From: Elmis aenea
Taxonomy: Eukaryota > Arthropoda > Insecta > Coleoptera > Elmidae
Reading direction: 5' to 3'
DNA: 64,000 bases
Assembly: GCA_947652605.1 (NCBI GenBank)
Contig: OX393582.1
Location: forward strand, 15,028,544 to 15,092,543
Shown here: piece by piece, positions 28,471 to 43,400 of the stretch
Numbering within the stretch: the stretch's first letter is position 1
Layout: every line of letters starts with the position of its first letter
The notes under the pieces: generated by a model
Databases searched by the model: none
What the model was told of the DNA's origin: nothing
The model's input: the letters and a program-made list of their open reading frames with translations, nothing else
Made by a program: the position numbers and the translations under genes

Positions 28471-31400
28471 CTACATTAAAATATTTGTGATTGTCGCTTG
28501 TTTCAATTAAAACTTATTTTACAGTTTTTTTTTTAATGTATTAAAACTTCAATTGTTTGACTAAAGAAAGTTTGTCTACAAACACTTACCAACATATGGT
28601 ACATATTTTATAACCACGCAGTGATCTGGTTTTTCTCCAGGTTTATATAATATTTTATTTGACTGCACCATGTCATCAACTACATTGCTTTTAGATACCT
28701 AGAACGATACACAAATATATAATATAAAATATTGTTCGGCAGTGTTTATACAGGGTGATTCAAATTCGAGGCCGATCATGGGGATGTCGCTTATTACTGA
28801 TGATAGAGGGTAGGTTTATATTTGGCAAAGTTGCTAAATTTTATGCTCATTAATAATATCAAAACAGATTTGAAATATCTTAAACTGTTCTTGAAAAAAT
28901 TGAAAAAAAAATGAAAAAATGACTTCGTTTTTTTGCTAAAGCTTGTTTATTTGTAATTTTTTTTGAATCTGTAAAACCTTTCACATGGCCACTTTCTATT
29001 TTACTTTTAATGGTGCCATCACTTTTTGCTGTGCCGATTTCATTTTGTTTTATAGAAATTAACTTTTAAATTTCTTATGGACGACAACTTGATTTTCATC
29101 TAGTTATGTTGAATAAATGAAAACCATTTTTTTTCAAATAAATATGTTAATTATGTAAATACCACTCATGTAATACATTTTTGAAATCAGAAAAAAAAGT
29201 TCTAGCTAACTAGATGAAAATCAAGTTTGTCGCCCATAAGAAATTAAAAAGTTTGTACCTATAAAACAAAACGGAATCGGCACAGCAAAAAATTGATGGT
29301 GCCATTAAAAGTAAAATAAAAAGTGGCAATGTAAAAGTTTTTTACAGATTCAAAAAAAATAATAAATAAAAAAGTTATAGTAAAAAAGCAATAAGTAATT
29401 TTTTCAGTTTTTTTTAAATTTTTTCAAGAACAGTTCAAGATATTTCAAATCTGTTTTGATATTATTAATGAGCATAAAATTTAGCAACTTTGCCAAATTT
29501 AAACGTACCCTCTATCTTCAGTGAAAGTGAGATAGCCATGGTCGCCCCCGAATTTGAATCACCCTATACAGGGTGTCCAAGGGATCTCGGTTACGGTAAG
29601 ACATACAGAGTTGGTTAAATGGGTTAAAATGATCTGTGATTTAAAAGCAAGTATAATATGAAAAAATCCTTTAAAAAAAATTACAGTTTTTGTGTTGTAA
29701 GAAACAAAAAATTACCTCATTTTTGCTTATTTGAAATCACACTCAAAATATTTTTCCACATTATTAGGACACTTTTGATTTTGTTAATAAATTTGCCTTA
29801 TATGCATTTGTGTTTGTTATTTTAAAATCAACTTTCTTATTTTAAATACGGGTTATAGTTGGCTATGACACCAATTTAAAAAAAAAAAATTCTTGTTTCA
29901 TTGATGTATTGGTCGTTAGGTTTATTATTATAATTAGAAAGAGAGTAAAATACAATTAATAAATTAAGATTAGCTGTTTTAAGGGCAGTTCATCATATAA
30001 AAAGAAATATGCTTACCTACTTACTTAGCATTAATATCTACATAGTACAAATCTCAAATTTGTATTGTCCATATAGAGAGGGCTACACTTTGAACGCATG
30101 TTATAATAATTTAAACTCAAAAGTATTATGAAATGTAAAAAATATTTAAAATTATTTAAGTTTAAATTTTTTAAGGTTTTAATGTAATACAGCTAGCTTA
30201 TATATATTTTTTTTTTAATGGCCACTTTGATTAAACTTAATAAATACAATATATTGTAATAACCAACTTATTTTTAAAGATAAACCAACATACTCCAATA
30301 CACCAATGAAACGAGAAAAAAATCACAACCAACTATAACCAGTACTTAAAATAAGAAAGTTGATGTTCAAATAACAGAAACAAATGAAGATAGGTAAAAT
30401 TTATCAACAAATTTCAAATTTACTCCAAAAAGAGTCCCCATGTCAAAAAATATTTTGAGTGTGATTTCAAATAAGCAAGTTGTGAGCAAAAATTGATGTT
30501 ATTATTTTATTTTTCATTAATTGTGCAAAAACTATAAACTTTTTTGAAGAACTTTTTCATAGAATACTTACTTTTAAATCATAGATCATTTTGACCCATT
30601 TAACCAGCTGAGAGTCATGACCCTTCAATGAAGAGGTAAAAATAAAGGCACACTATTTTCAAAACATTTAATAGTATAATGTATTTTTTGTGATAGACTT
30701 TTTACTTGATGGTTTTTTAGTAGATACTAATAAGTTAAGTAAAAATTACATATTTTATTATCTATGAAGAATTTCTTAAGAAAAATGAGGTCAATTTAGA
30801 GACTCCCACCTTTTCTTCGGTTACTTTCTCAACTAAAAAAGCTAACAACAAAGAGATGGGAGTCTTGAAAGTAGTAATATTTTTTTTTTTTTTACAAAAA
30901 AAGATTTTTTGGAAATAATAAGAAAACATCAGGGATTGGCAACATACGGCCCTTGAAAGTCCGTAATCTGGCCCGCAGACATTAAAAACGGCCCTCTACT
31001 AGACACGTTTATTTGTTTTTATTTTTATTTGTTTTTATTTAATTTATCAGGATACTTTGGTGTGTATAATAAATATTGAAATAATAAATATTGAAATAAT
31101 AAATATCAAACAAATTATCTTATTTTATACCATTTCTAATTTTTTTTACAACGAATCCCTAAAAACTATAGACCACTTCTACACCAGACAAGCTTAAGTT
31201 GGCTTGCCAGTGAAAAAGGTTGCTCATCCACGAAATACACGATCATAAAAGATTTTCTTTTTTTTAAATTAGTGTATGATACATTTGTATAAGGATGTTG
31301 ATGATTATTTTTCTGAAGTTCTGTAATATTTCTTACCTCTTTAGATCTAAACTGTTGTGGAGCAGATAAATTCTTGCCATCATTATTTCCGAGATGGTTA

Positions 31401-34400
31401 TAACTAACAATACTAACTGGTTTAATGCCAGCACTAACTAAAAAGTCAACCAACACACTCTTCAGCTTTGTTTGTCCAGATTTAAAATCATCACCAGCTA
31501 TATATACTCCTGCCGTCTCTGCCATTTCTATTATTCCAGGAACAAAAGTATTTTGTGGGGAACCATTTATATATGTACACTAAAAACAGTTGGTTTAGTT
31601 TACCCAATTTAAAAAAAAGTATGTATGTACAGGGTGGTCTATTTTCGATGTCCATACAGGGTATCTCGGTTATTATCAGAGATAGAAAAAACTAAGTACA
31701 TAGTCTTGATTTCTTTTTTCGAGAGAAATTCATTGCCGTTAACAGATTTTTGATATCTTTTTTAATTTTCGAAATATAGCCAAAAACTGATTTTTGGCAC
31801 TTTTCAAAAATGTCTTTTAAGTTTTTTTTTTTCTTTTCGTTTAAGCGAGATATTTAACATTTTTGAAAAGTGCCAAAAATCGGTTTTTGGCTATATTTCG
31901 AAAATTAAAAGAGATATCAAAAATCTGTTTACGGCAATGAATTTCTCTTGAAAAAAATAAATCGAGACTAAGTACTTAGTTTTTTTCTATCTCTGATAAT
32001 AACCGAGATACACTGTATGGGCATCGAAAATAGGCCACCTTGTACACATGCGAAAAGTTAATGGAGGCTTAAATATAACAGTATTATGTTAACAACTCTC
32101 TTTTGTTATTTTTCCATGGTCTGATTTAAAGTTATTTAAAACTAATTTTTTTCAATTAAATTTTGAGCTTAATATTAAGTCTATCACTCAATTAAAATCA
32201 GATTGATGACACTTATAAAAATAACTGTAAAATAATTTATTGTGCATATGAAAAAATTAAGTTAATGATGGTCCAAGAATGCAGAAACTACCACATTTAA
32301 GCATTATTAACTTTTGCTTACCTTCGAACGAATTGATGCATATGCAAATAAAGTTGATGGCGATATCTCCATATGATTGTTCACAATAGCTTTTTCCAAA
32401 TTTTCAGCTGTGTCATTCACACCAGGTATAATTTCGCTAAACCGTTCTGTATTGGCTGTCCATAGCACTATAACTTGGTCTACACCTGATTTTGTTTTAA
32501 AATCGTTTATATCTCTACAAACCATTTGCACTTGTTGCATCCTATTTCCTTGAATTACATTATCCGCACGCGAAGCCTAAAGCAATAAAACAAACTTAAT
32601 ATTAACTGGAGTTCAGCACATATTGTTACATACAGTTAAACTACTTTCTAGAATGTGTAAAATCAATATATTTTTCAAAATCTTCATTAATGTAAGTACT
32701 ATATTTTTTAAATCAAAAAAGTAATAGCCACGAAAAAACAAATAATTTAATGTAGGAAACTGTTTTTTAACATTTTCATAGATAAGAAAAGTTACAGCAA
32801 AGAAAATGTTATCGAGCTCGGTGGATGCTGGATGGCTGGTAAAGCAGCCTAGCGAGTAATCGGGAGGTCGTGGGTTCGAATCCCGAGGCCGTCTGGGATC
32901 GTAGGGGTTTCAGATGGTTTCCCCTGCCTACTATGCTGTGACCATTGAATAAAAAGATAAAGGAATGAGCTTTTAATATTATACTGCAGCGTTTGTTGGC
33001 GACGGAAATGGCGACATAAAAGGCTTCTCATGGCTGCCGGTTTTGGCAAGTCAAAGTCAAAAAATTTAGAGTTTTGTGTCCTACAATGGTTAGCTGCAAA
33101 TCCTGTAGTGTTACTAAGATTACGTTTCATAGATAAGTAGACCTTAATATTTTGTAGTGTAATCATGTATTGAATATTTGATGTGGTTTGTCAAAAACCA
33201 AAAAGGTATGTCATATCATGGCGTGCATTTTTATCAGGGGTTTGGAGCAGTCCAATTTTTTACTTGCTCCGGTCCAGCTCCGCTCCGGCATCAAGATGCC
33301 TGCTCCAGCTCCGCTCCGTGCTCCAAATATTAATAAAATAAGTTTTTTTATTTAAAAATTTGTTTTTTAAAACAAAGCTAAAATTTCTCGAGATATGTGG
33401 AAATGGACCAAAAATTACAATATTTGACCCTAAGAAACAAGTGAAGTTAAATAAATGAACAAATTATTGATCTTCAAAAGTAAAAAAAAGAAAAAAAAGT
33501 TCTTTAACATTTTTCAAAATTCAAATACAAAATAATGAAAATTAATATTCAGAAAAGTTACATTATAATAATTTTACTTCAAAAAAATCAAATTTAGTTT
33601 ATTTATAATTTAATAAATACCACACCCATGAGAATAATTAATAAAAAAAAATATTGTAGTTTATAATAGTAAAGTGGAGCAGTGGAGCAATCAAAATTAT
33701 TTGCTCCGGGCTCAGCTCCCGCTCCGGGCAAAAACCCATTGCTCCACTGCTCCGCTCCAAACCCCTGATTTTTATACAGCAAAATTTTTAACTCTCGTAA
33801 TAAAGAATCCAAATATTGATGTATGCTGTCGTTTTTTTAATTTCCTCGACCACAAAACAAGAAATAAATAAGTAAATAACAGGATCAAGTCAAAACAAAT
33901 CAAGTATTTATATTATTCACATATTAAAAAGTGTTAGGTACGCCACTGAGAAGCGGGAACATACATCCGCCATATTGAGAAGCCTTTTTGGACGCCTTAG
34001 GATCGTTAAAATGCTCCTTCTTTAATCTTTTTATTCTATGGCTTCAGTACTTCCACCTACCCTTACCTTACCCAACCTATCCTTGTCCCCCCCCCTGACA
34101 CTAATAACCTCTGCAGTTGAAATGTCATTAAACCCACAAATTTAAAAAAAAGAGAAAATGTTAATTTTTCAGGTTTTATTTTAAAAAAAGCCGATATCTG
34201 ATATTATTAATTAGCAAAAGGTTTAAAAACTTTGTCAAATTTAAACATATGCTTTATTTGTGATAATAATCAATATTTCAATGGTTGGTCTAGAATTTAA
34301 ATGAGTGTATATTTATTAAAAAAAAAAAAATACTCAAACTTAATAAACAGAACAGTTAATAAATACTGCATTCAATTATAAAAAAAATTGAGTGTTTCAA

Positions 34401-37400
34401 GTATTTTGAAGCACTTGTTTTAAAAACTTACAACTATCTTGAAGTGTTATTAATAATTACTTTGTTAAATAAATGTACTTCAAACATTTAAAGTGCTACT
34501 ACTTGTTTTATAAAATAAATTTACCAACAAATCTAAATAGTTTAACACTTGAAACTAATAATATCTGACAACAAAATTTGCTTGTATTAGTTGTAAAGTT
34601 TTGGACATGTTAAATTACCGCAATGACCAAAACTTCAGATTTAATTTTTAAAAGTAGAAAAGACAAAACTAATAACCACAACATTTAATTTTTGCTTTTA
34701 TCAACTTAACTATGTAGTTTACAAAACACTTGAATATCGCTATTCGCTACACGCTACAGGTTGAGCTCTACTACATGTAATGCTAATTTAAGCAAATCTC
34801 TATCTCCTATATTAAGCAAGATCCCTGTAGTGGTCCAAATTAAATGGCACCACGTGTAAGGTATTTTTAAAAAAACTACAAATTAAACAACAACAAAAAT
34901 TACCTGATTGGCAGCTATAAAATCAGGATCGTAGATAGATGGTCTCGGTTTTAGACTAGATAAGTGAGATTTTAATTGTTGCTGCAAGGCTGGTTCTAGT
35001 ACTTGCGCTCGATGCATAGCTTCGTTCAGATTAGTGTTAGATATATCCCAACCATCAATTACGATATCATCAGGATTTACCATTGGTAGTAATGTATTAA
35101 ACGGTACATATATATCTTCTCCGTTTGGTCCAATACCTAACCGAACTGTAGAACTTTGCGTAATCGAACCAAACCTTGGCAAAAAATATAATTTTTTACT
35201 TTCAAGTTAAAAATGTATAAAATTACAGAAAACAACTAATGTAATTTGATTTTCCCTGTTTTACTGATTTCACCACTTACTATTAGATATAATTTTTTAT
35301 TACAATTTTGGCAAAAAAAGTTTTTTTATATTACCTATTCTCGTTTATAAATTAAAAATAAATTCCTAGTAAAAACCATGTCAAGTCACTGTTTCATAAA
35401 TTAGGAGTATGAATTTAAAATAAGCAAAAGCACTTTCCAGACCACAAAACTATCAGAAGAAGTATGTACAGGTGGCCACTTTAATATTAAAGTATACCAT
35501 CCTCACATTTCCCAAAAAATTGGATTTTTTTTAATGTTTTATAGTTCCCAAAATTTTTTCTTAATTAAGAAATGGTTCTTATTACCAATTAGCATGTTGT
35601 ACATTTGTTTTAGTAGGCCACGATAAACCCAATTTGTTGGCAATGATAGCTGCAGTCAACGTACTTCCATTATTTCCACCCCATCCAACAAGCATCACGC
35701 CCAGTTTTGGAACTCTCCGATTTGTACGAATATCCAGAGATTCCGAGTGGGGTGTAGCCTGAAAAAAAAAGTGTACTCATTATTTTATTTTTTCAATTCG
35801 ATATACAGGGTGGTCCACTTTTTAGTAGCAGGACTTTAACAGTCCATAGAAAAACTTTTTTTAAAGCGAATATTCCATATCAACATTGGTCCAAAAACGC
35901 TTCATTTTAAAGATACAGGGTGTTGAAATTTTCGAAATATTATCAATTATTTTTAACTGTATCCCAACCAGTAGATATATTTAAACTAAATTTGGTATAC
36001 AGCACCACCTTACAGGTTATCACAATCGGTGAAATTTCAAGTCCCACAAGCAACCAGTGGCGGAGTTTGGGGGTTCAGTTTCAATAAATTTTATAAAATA
36101 CTAGTACGGACCTGTTTAAAATCCAACTCGAACTTGTTTTTGTGTAGAACATTTTATTCTAAACAAAAAGTGTCTCTTGAGTTTCATTCATATCTACCGC
36201 CGTTTGACGCGGAAGTTGATTTATTTTACTATTTTCGCGAAAAATTTGCCTCCAGTTCGATCTAAAAATATCGCGAAAAGCAGAAATATGCAACTTGCAG
36301 AGTAATCGTTAATTTAGCGGAACTTCTTCACTCGTTATTAGTATGTTCTGTTATTAAAAACTGCAAAAATCGGTAATTACTTCTTTATTACGAATAGCAG
36401 CTATATTTTTAGATCGAACTTACAAGCAAATTTTTCGCGAAAATGGTAAAACAAATCAAATTTCGCGCCAAACGGTGGCAGATACGAAGAAAACTCAAGA
36501 GACACTTTTTGTTTAGAATAAAATACTCTACCCAAAAATTGATTTTGAACAGGGCCTTTGTACTTTTTTATAAAATTTATTGAAACTGAACCCCCACAAC
36601 TCCGCCACTGGTTGCTTGTGGGACTTAAAATTTTCACCGATTGTGGTAACCTGTAAGGTGGTGCTGCATACCAAATTTGGTTTGAATATATCTATTGGTT
36701 GAGAAACGGTTAAAAATTATCGATATTTTTTCGAAAATTTCAACACCCTGTATCTTTAAAATGAAGCGTTTTTGGACCGATGTTGATATGGAATATTCAC
36801 TTTAAAATAAGTTTTTCTATCGACTGTTAAAGTCCTGCTACTAAAAAGTGGACCACCCTGTATTTAACGAATATTATTCACAAATAAAACGAAATCCTAA
36901 TTTTTAAAACTACTCTAGTTTCAGGAAGATTATTTAAAAAGAAAATTATAATTAGATACTTGATGAAATAATATGGGCAACCTCCCAGCACCATTACCTT
37001 ACGTAAGTTACGCTACTGGTTAAGTCGGGATTATAATAATTGTATATCAAGTGTTCCAAAAAAAGCGCCCCCGTTTATAATTCCTAAACACAGGTTTGTG
37101 TTATTTTACTTTACAACACAAATTCTTCAAAGAAAAACGTTCCACATTAATGTGAAGTTCATCTGTTATTATCATTTCCGGTATGCGGTATAATTGGAAT
37201 ATTTAACAACATAATTTTTTTAAATAATTTTTTAACCATATTTAAAACGATTTTTTGTTGTTGTTATAACTTATAATACTTTCAGTTGTTTTATACTTTT
37301 AATAATAATTGAAAAAAGGGATCTTTCATTGGCATAAATTAAGAGTCTGTCACAATAATTCGAGCCTGATTAAGCCCTACAAAATTTTGCGTTTGGCCCC

Positions 37401-40400
37401 ATTTTTGGTAGATGTTTGCGATTTTATTATTAATTACAATTTTTCCGGGGTCGAATAGGGCCCCTTTTAATTAGGGGCCCTGGACATTTCTCTTCTTTGT
37501 CTATTGATGAATCCGGTCCTGACAATAATTAATGGCTATGAATTAAAACAACGCTGCAATTGTTTCACTTTGACATTTATAATAAAGTTTTGACCACGTT
37601 TTGACTACCTGATTCTTGCTCAGTTCAAAATGACTAATTAAAATTACCATTTCCCGTTAAACCACATGATAATAACAGTTAAAAATCACAGTAATACAGC
37701 ACCGCATTTACAGTTTTTTTTTTTTTTTTTTGGTTGGGTAAAAATGTCTTAATATACGTTGTGGCTATGTTTTTGAAACACATGGTATGTTATTAAAATT
37801 ATGTGTATTAGTTTATTTGATTAGAAACTATACTAAAAACGGCCGATTAAAAAAAACATTTGACTTTTGTATATAAAAAAAAAGTTAATCGGAAAAAAAT
37901 AATTTAAAATTAGTAAATTACATTTTACCGCAAGTTCTACCAAAAACAGTAACGGAATATGCTAAAATTTAAAATATGCAATTCACGACATTTTTCAGAA
38001 CATGTTTCTCCTGTTAACGGGGATTTTTATAATTCACGGAGTTTGTATGTTTGTTTAATCCGATTCCCAGACTGAATAAATTAAATAAAAAAATAAAATT
38101 CTCGATTCTATGAGGCCAGTGCACTGGACCCTGAACCTAAAACATTCGATCCCTAAGCAAACGTGTGAAATGCTAATTCACGAAAAAAAATTATCACCGA
38201 ATCAGCATTTTTATAGCCGGTATTAGCGAATTATACAAATAATTCGCACAACACGTGCGAGTAGAATTATTTCTAGTTAGTAACAAATTACAGACGAACT
38301 GTCGTTGTAGAGATAAATCGTTATCTCTCTAAATTTTTAAGATAACGACAACCCACCTGCAACAAGAATATTAATTCACGCCGAATCCCACAATTTGGCA
38401 ATAAAATCCGACTCCCTGTCGATTTATTTTTATACGTAACTTTTACCGACTGAATGCATACATGTATACAGGGTGTTTCAAATTCGATGCTTAATATGAA
38501 AATCTCGCTTGTTTAAAGAGCACGAGGTCATATAATTTGGGGAAAGGATGCTAGATTCAAATTAAGTCGTTTAATTTTTGCGTTATTTTTTATTTTAAAA
38601 GACATTGGAAGTCAAAAAACACTTTCTTTAGCCATGTGTTTTATGTGCTACTATAATTATATTTTGTATTAATGGTGTTATGTATGTTGTTTATTTTGAA
38701 CCTTAATTCCTCATTGGATTTTTGCCTGACTGACTGTCGTTTCGAAAAAGACCAAGACACAATGGTCGAAACGTCAACTACTTCTAAATATAGAAGACGC
38801 GGTTCCAAACCCGGAAACCAAGATTGTATTATTTTGTACAACTCAATATTCAAATAATAAATTAATGTTATCACAAAGCTGACATTGGTCAATACAGAAA
38901 TGCACTTTTGTACCTGAAAATACATGTTTGCAAACGGAAGTGGGGTTTAAAACTACCTACAATTAAGAAATTGTATTCATTCGGTTGGGTAAACGATTGT
39001 TTGGATCCTAATTTAAATAAATCTCTGTTTGTTTGTTGCATAAACTAAATGAAATGTTTCATAACTTTATAACCATCTCGTAAATTTTATGAGTAGAATG
39101 TAAAACTGAATAATTTAATAATTAAATAAGTTCGCAATATTTGCAATTTACGGTAACACATGCTCTCGTTATACAATGAAAATGCCGAATCATCTTAACA
39201 CATAACACTGTCATAAACAATATACGATTCGGAAATATATCACCCTGTGAACTAAGTCTTAACAAGCGACTATTTATCGTATGTGCGCGCTCAAGCAATA
39301 AAACATGTGTATTCTATTTTTCAGAGCGATAATTGCATCGCCTGCAAAATAGGTCTGGACGCAATTTTAAAATCAAGGAAAAATATGGACAACAGAAAAA
39401 GAAATTATCGAGAGATGGGGAAATTATTTTAAGGAGTTATTGGAAAGTGATAACCTAATGAATGACGAGGAAGAAGAGCAAGGGCAGGAGTATAACGAAA
39501 CAATTGAACAAGAATATGAACAAGAAATAACCGAAGATGAGTTGACTGGGGTTGGAATAAACTAAAACCAATATCCTTAACAGAATTAGCCTTTGCAGAT
39601 GATGTGGTGCTATCAGCTAAAAGCGAAAAGGACTTGCAAGTCAATCTAGACGTGTGGGCAGATACATTAAGTAGATATAATATGAATATTAACATAACAA
39701 AGACAAAGGTTATGGTTAAAGCGAAAAATCATGAATGTTACAATTATGCTAGAAGCTAGACCAAAAAATGATAGAGCAGGTAGCAAATTTTAAATATTTA
39801 GGAACAATAATTGCAGAGAATGGTAAATTGGAGGAAGATCTGAATAACAGAATAGCGGCAGCGACGAAATTTTACCACGTCATTAATAAATGTTTGATAA
39901 GTAAGAAAGAGTTATCAAAAGAAACGAAGACGCGAGTTTTTAATGCAGTGTTCGTACCCATTCTCACGTACAGTTCAGAAACTTGGACACTAACGCAAAA
40001 ACAAAAACAAAGAATACAGGTACAGGAAATGAGATTTCTGAGAAGAATAGAGAGATATAGACTGATCGATAAAATCAGTAACAATAAAATTCGAAATAAC
40101 CTAGGAGTAACCGATATCAAGAAAAAGATCGAAAAGAATCCATTACAATGGCTTGGACATCTACTACGCATGCCAGAAAGTAGATACGCGAAAATAGGAT
40201 GGAAAAAGAAGATGGAGGGAAAAAGAAATAGAGGAAGACCAAGAATAAAATAGGAAAAAGAAGTGAGGCTAGAAGAAAAAGGAGTCAGCTGGAGAGATGT
40301 GCCACAATTAGCTAATGATAGGCAGGAGTAACGAAACATAATCAAGAATTAGAAAAGCACACCTCGACACCGAAAGGTACAAGAGGAACCGATTAAGAAG

Positions 40401-43400
40401 AAGAAGAACTAGGTCTTAACAAGCGACTATTTATCGTCTGTGCGCGCACAAGCATTAAAACATGTGTATTATAATTTCCAGGGCGATAATTGCATCGCCT
40501 GCAAAATAGGCCTGGACGCAATTTTAAAATCGTGGTTTTAAAATCGTTCGTGCGCTCACACTCATTTACTTTAGTGCGATTCATTTTGGGCGACTAACAA
40601 TTGCCCCTAAAATATCGTCCGTGCGCGACAGGCAGAGTAGTTGCGAAGTGTAAATGGCTTGGTTGGTCAAGAGGAGAAATAATTAAAAAAACAATGCATC
40701 CTATGCGCCCCCTTGGCTCGTGGGCCCGTGTCCACCGCACCCTCTGCACCCCCAATATTTAAGACACTGAATAATACAGTTTTAAAACCATAAGTTATTG
40801 TGAAAATATCAACAAAATCTAATAATGCTTAGTCAAAAAAAAAAAACAATTTCATCAAAAACTTTTTGCTGTTGCCAATTTTTTCGCGATCCACAGTTAA
40901 GGAAGCCCTGCTAGATTATAGAGTTTAGCCCCTTTCATGAACGTAATCAATTCTGCAAACTCTTATCTTTAATTCATCATAAAATAAATCCTTAGTACTT
41001 TTAAACAAAAATTAATTATCGCTTGCGTGTACAAGATCTACTAATATAAAATCGCCAGACACACGTACATTTTTTCTGAGATTTTATTGGTTAGATTGTA
41101 TGCTGATGTTATGACTAATCTAGGATTATTTTACATCACGGAACTTACGATCGCCTGATGTACTTTATCATCATAAAGTAGCGTAAGAGATAAAAAAAAT
41201 ACATTTGCTTACAATATCGATATCTTTTTTCACTTTTATAATCTACACACATAGTGTGTTATCAGTTTTACTAACTATATATTCGAAGAAAACGGCGCGT
41301 AATATGTTGTTTTAGCAAGTAATCATGGGTATCTATGATTTCCCACTAAGTTAACAAAAGTTTAAAAAAATTTTTCTTAAATCTCATATTGCAAAACTTT
41401 GATTGAGCTGCACTTAACTCATTTTCGCTGTCTTAAATTTTAAACAAATATTGAATAAATTACATTCAACGCTATTTACCTACTTTATATTCAGGTGCAT
41501 TTGTAGGTCTTCGTAGACCCGTGTAATTAGAGATCTGATTGTATTGTATCATTGTATCATAATATAATGCTATGCAGTATAGAGGGTGACAATTATTTAC
41601 CGTGTTACACAGGTTCCTTTGTCATTACCAGTGGCGTAACAACTGGGGGGTGAAGCGGGTGCGTGCGATGGACACGGGCCCACGAGCCAAAGGGGCCCAT
41701 AGGATCCACACATCTACCCTAAGACGAAAACTTTATCCCTAGGACTCATTAACTCTGCTTGCACACAGGCCCATTCACTTCTTTGCTACGCCACTGCGGT
41801 TATTACAAGACTTGAAGAGTCTGTTAAATAAACAACGTTGGGCAGAATTACAAAAGACATCGTATTTATTAATCTTGTTAATTTATGTTCTTAGAGAACA
41901 GCAAATAAAATTTGAAAAATAACAACATTTGCAAAGACAAATTTCATTGTAATTGTACCATATGAAAAAAGATGTAAATAGGCAATTTTTAGATCATTTT
42001 ACATAGTGTGTGATTAGGATAATACTATTTTTTTTAAAGATACAGAGATTGAGACAAAACATTTTTTTAAATAGCATTATGATAGCTTCGTATGTAATCC
42101 TATCAAACATTTTGTATAAACTCATACCAATGAATTAATACTGACATGCAGTTTTGTAAATAAAAGCAATCATTTACTTTGTCTAAAGCCATCTATAATT
42201 TTTTTTAAATAATAACACAAGTATCTACTTTTTTTATCGAAAGTCATTAACTCTGCATAAAACAAACCAAACATCAATTATATCAAAGAAAAATAATATT
42301 TCTATGACCACAGTCTACCTACTACATAGGCGCAACCGTGGGGGGGGGGGAGGGATGCAAGGCTGGTTTTGCACTTCCCATAAAACAATAAATAATTGTA
42401 TATTTTTTGTGTATGTATGTTCATAAATGCAATAATGTATATGTACCTAAGTATACATTTCTTACAATAATATTGTGCCGATTAACTGTTCTGGTTGACA
42501 GTTCATACAAATTGTTTTGAATTTTCAAAGGCTACTACCGATATTTTAGGTAAAATACTCGCAAATAATCATAAGAAACGAAATAACTTCAAAATATTAT
42601 ATTTAGATATAAAACATCCTCAACAACTTTGAAAGATATGTATTTACATTTTCTACAAGAAAATGTAAAAATATATAGGGTGTTTCATTAAAAAAAAAGA
42701 AGATTTATATGCGTTTAAAGTTTAGCGAAATGTACCGAGTATAACGAACACCCTGTATATTATTTCAAAAATGTGACTAGTCAGCAATTACTATGACACT
42801 ATTGTCTAATAAATTACCAGAGTAAATTGCTCTGATATTCTTATGTTAATAAATATAAATATTTTTATAAAGGTCTGCATCTGTCAAAATTTTCAAAAAA
42901 ACGTTAATAACTCAAAAACTGTTCATTTTAGACATAAACAACCTATAATAATTTTGAAAGAGAATTTAATTTAACATCCAAAAATTACAAAATATACAGG
43001 GTGTTTCATATAAAAAAACAATGTTGGGTATCAGAGCGCAAAAACAAAACACTGTGTAGAGTTGAAAATAATTTTAGGTTATGTGGTAAATGATTACAAA
43101 CAACTTTTATATTTAACTTTTTTTAATATTATTACTAATAACAGAGCTATCGAATAATTCGTCTTGGCTGGGACACCCTGTATAATACAGTTATGCGAGG
43201 ATTGAGGAATACAAAACTAGTTACGAGGGATAGGTATTGATTGTATTCTAGCTTTCCTTGCGCGAAAAATTGCGGTAGATTCTAGAAAATTCGGTATTTA
43301 TGGTAATATTATTTAGATGTAAATGTTTCAACTCAAAATAATAAATAGTTAAAGGTGCATTTTTTGTGGAAAAAAGAATTTCTTATTGCCAATTAAATCC

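Noticed and set aside
32833..32883. tRNA gene
   Set aside because: A and B boxes are present, but I could not fold acceptor and anticodon arms, and the context is that of a SINE.
32849..33166. 105-aa minus-strand ORF ending [11 protein letters not shown]
   Set aside because: Antisense of the tRNA-like SINE; such peptides are common artefacts of SINE sequence.
36029..36637. Pair of similar 78-aa ORFs on opposite strands
   Set aside because: They are the two inverse arms of the foldback at 35806-36860, not genes.
38641..38925. 94-aa minus-strand ORF
   Set aside because: Falls in a dispersed repeat with TCGAAACGTC words; no domain, no splice support.
38469..39247. Single foldback with ends at 38469 and 39247
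   Set aside because: Both ends are of CAGGGTG type, but the sequences inside them are not inverse copies, so they are not one element.
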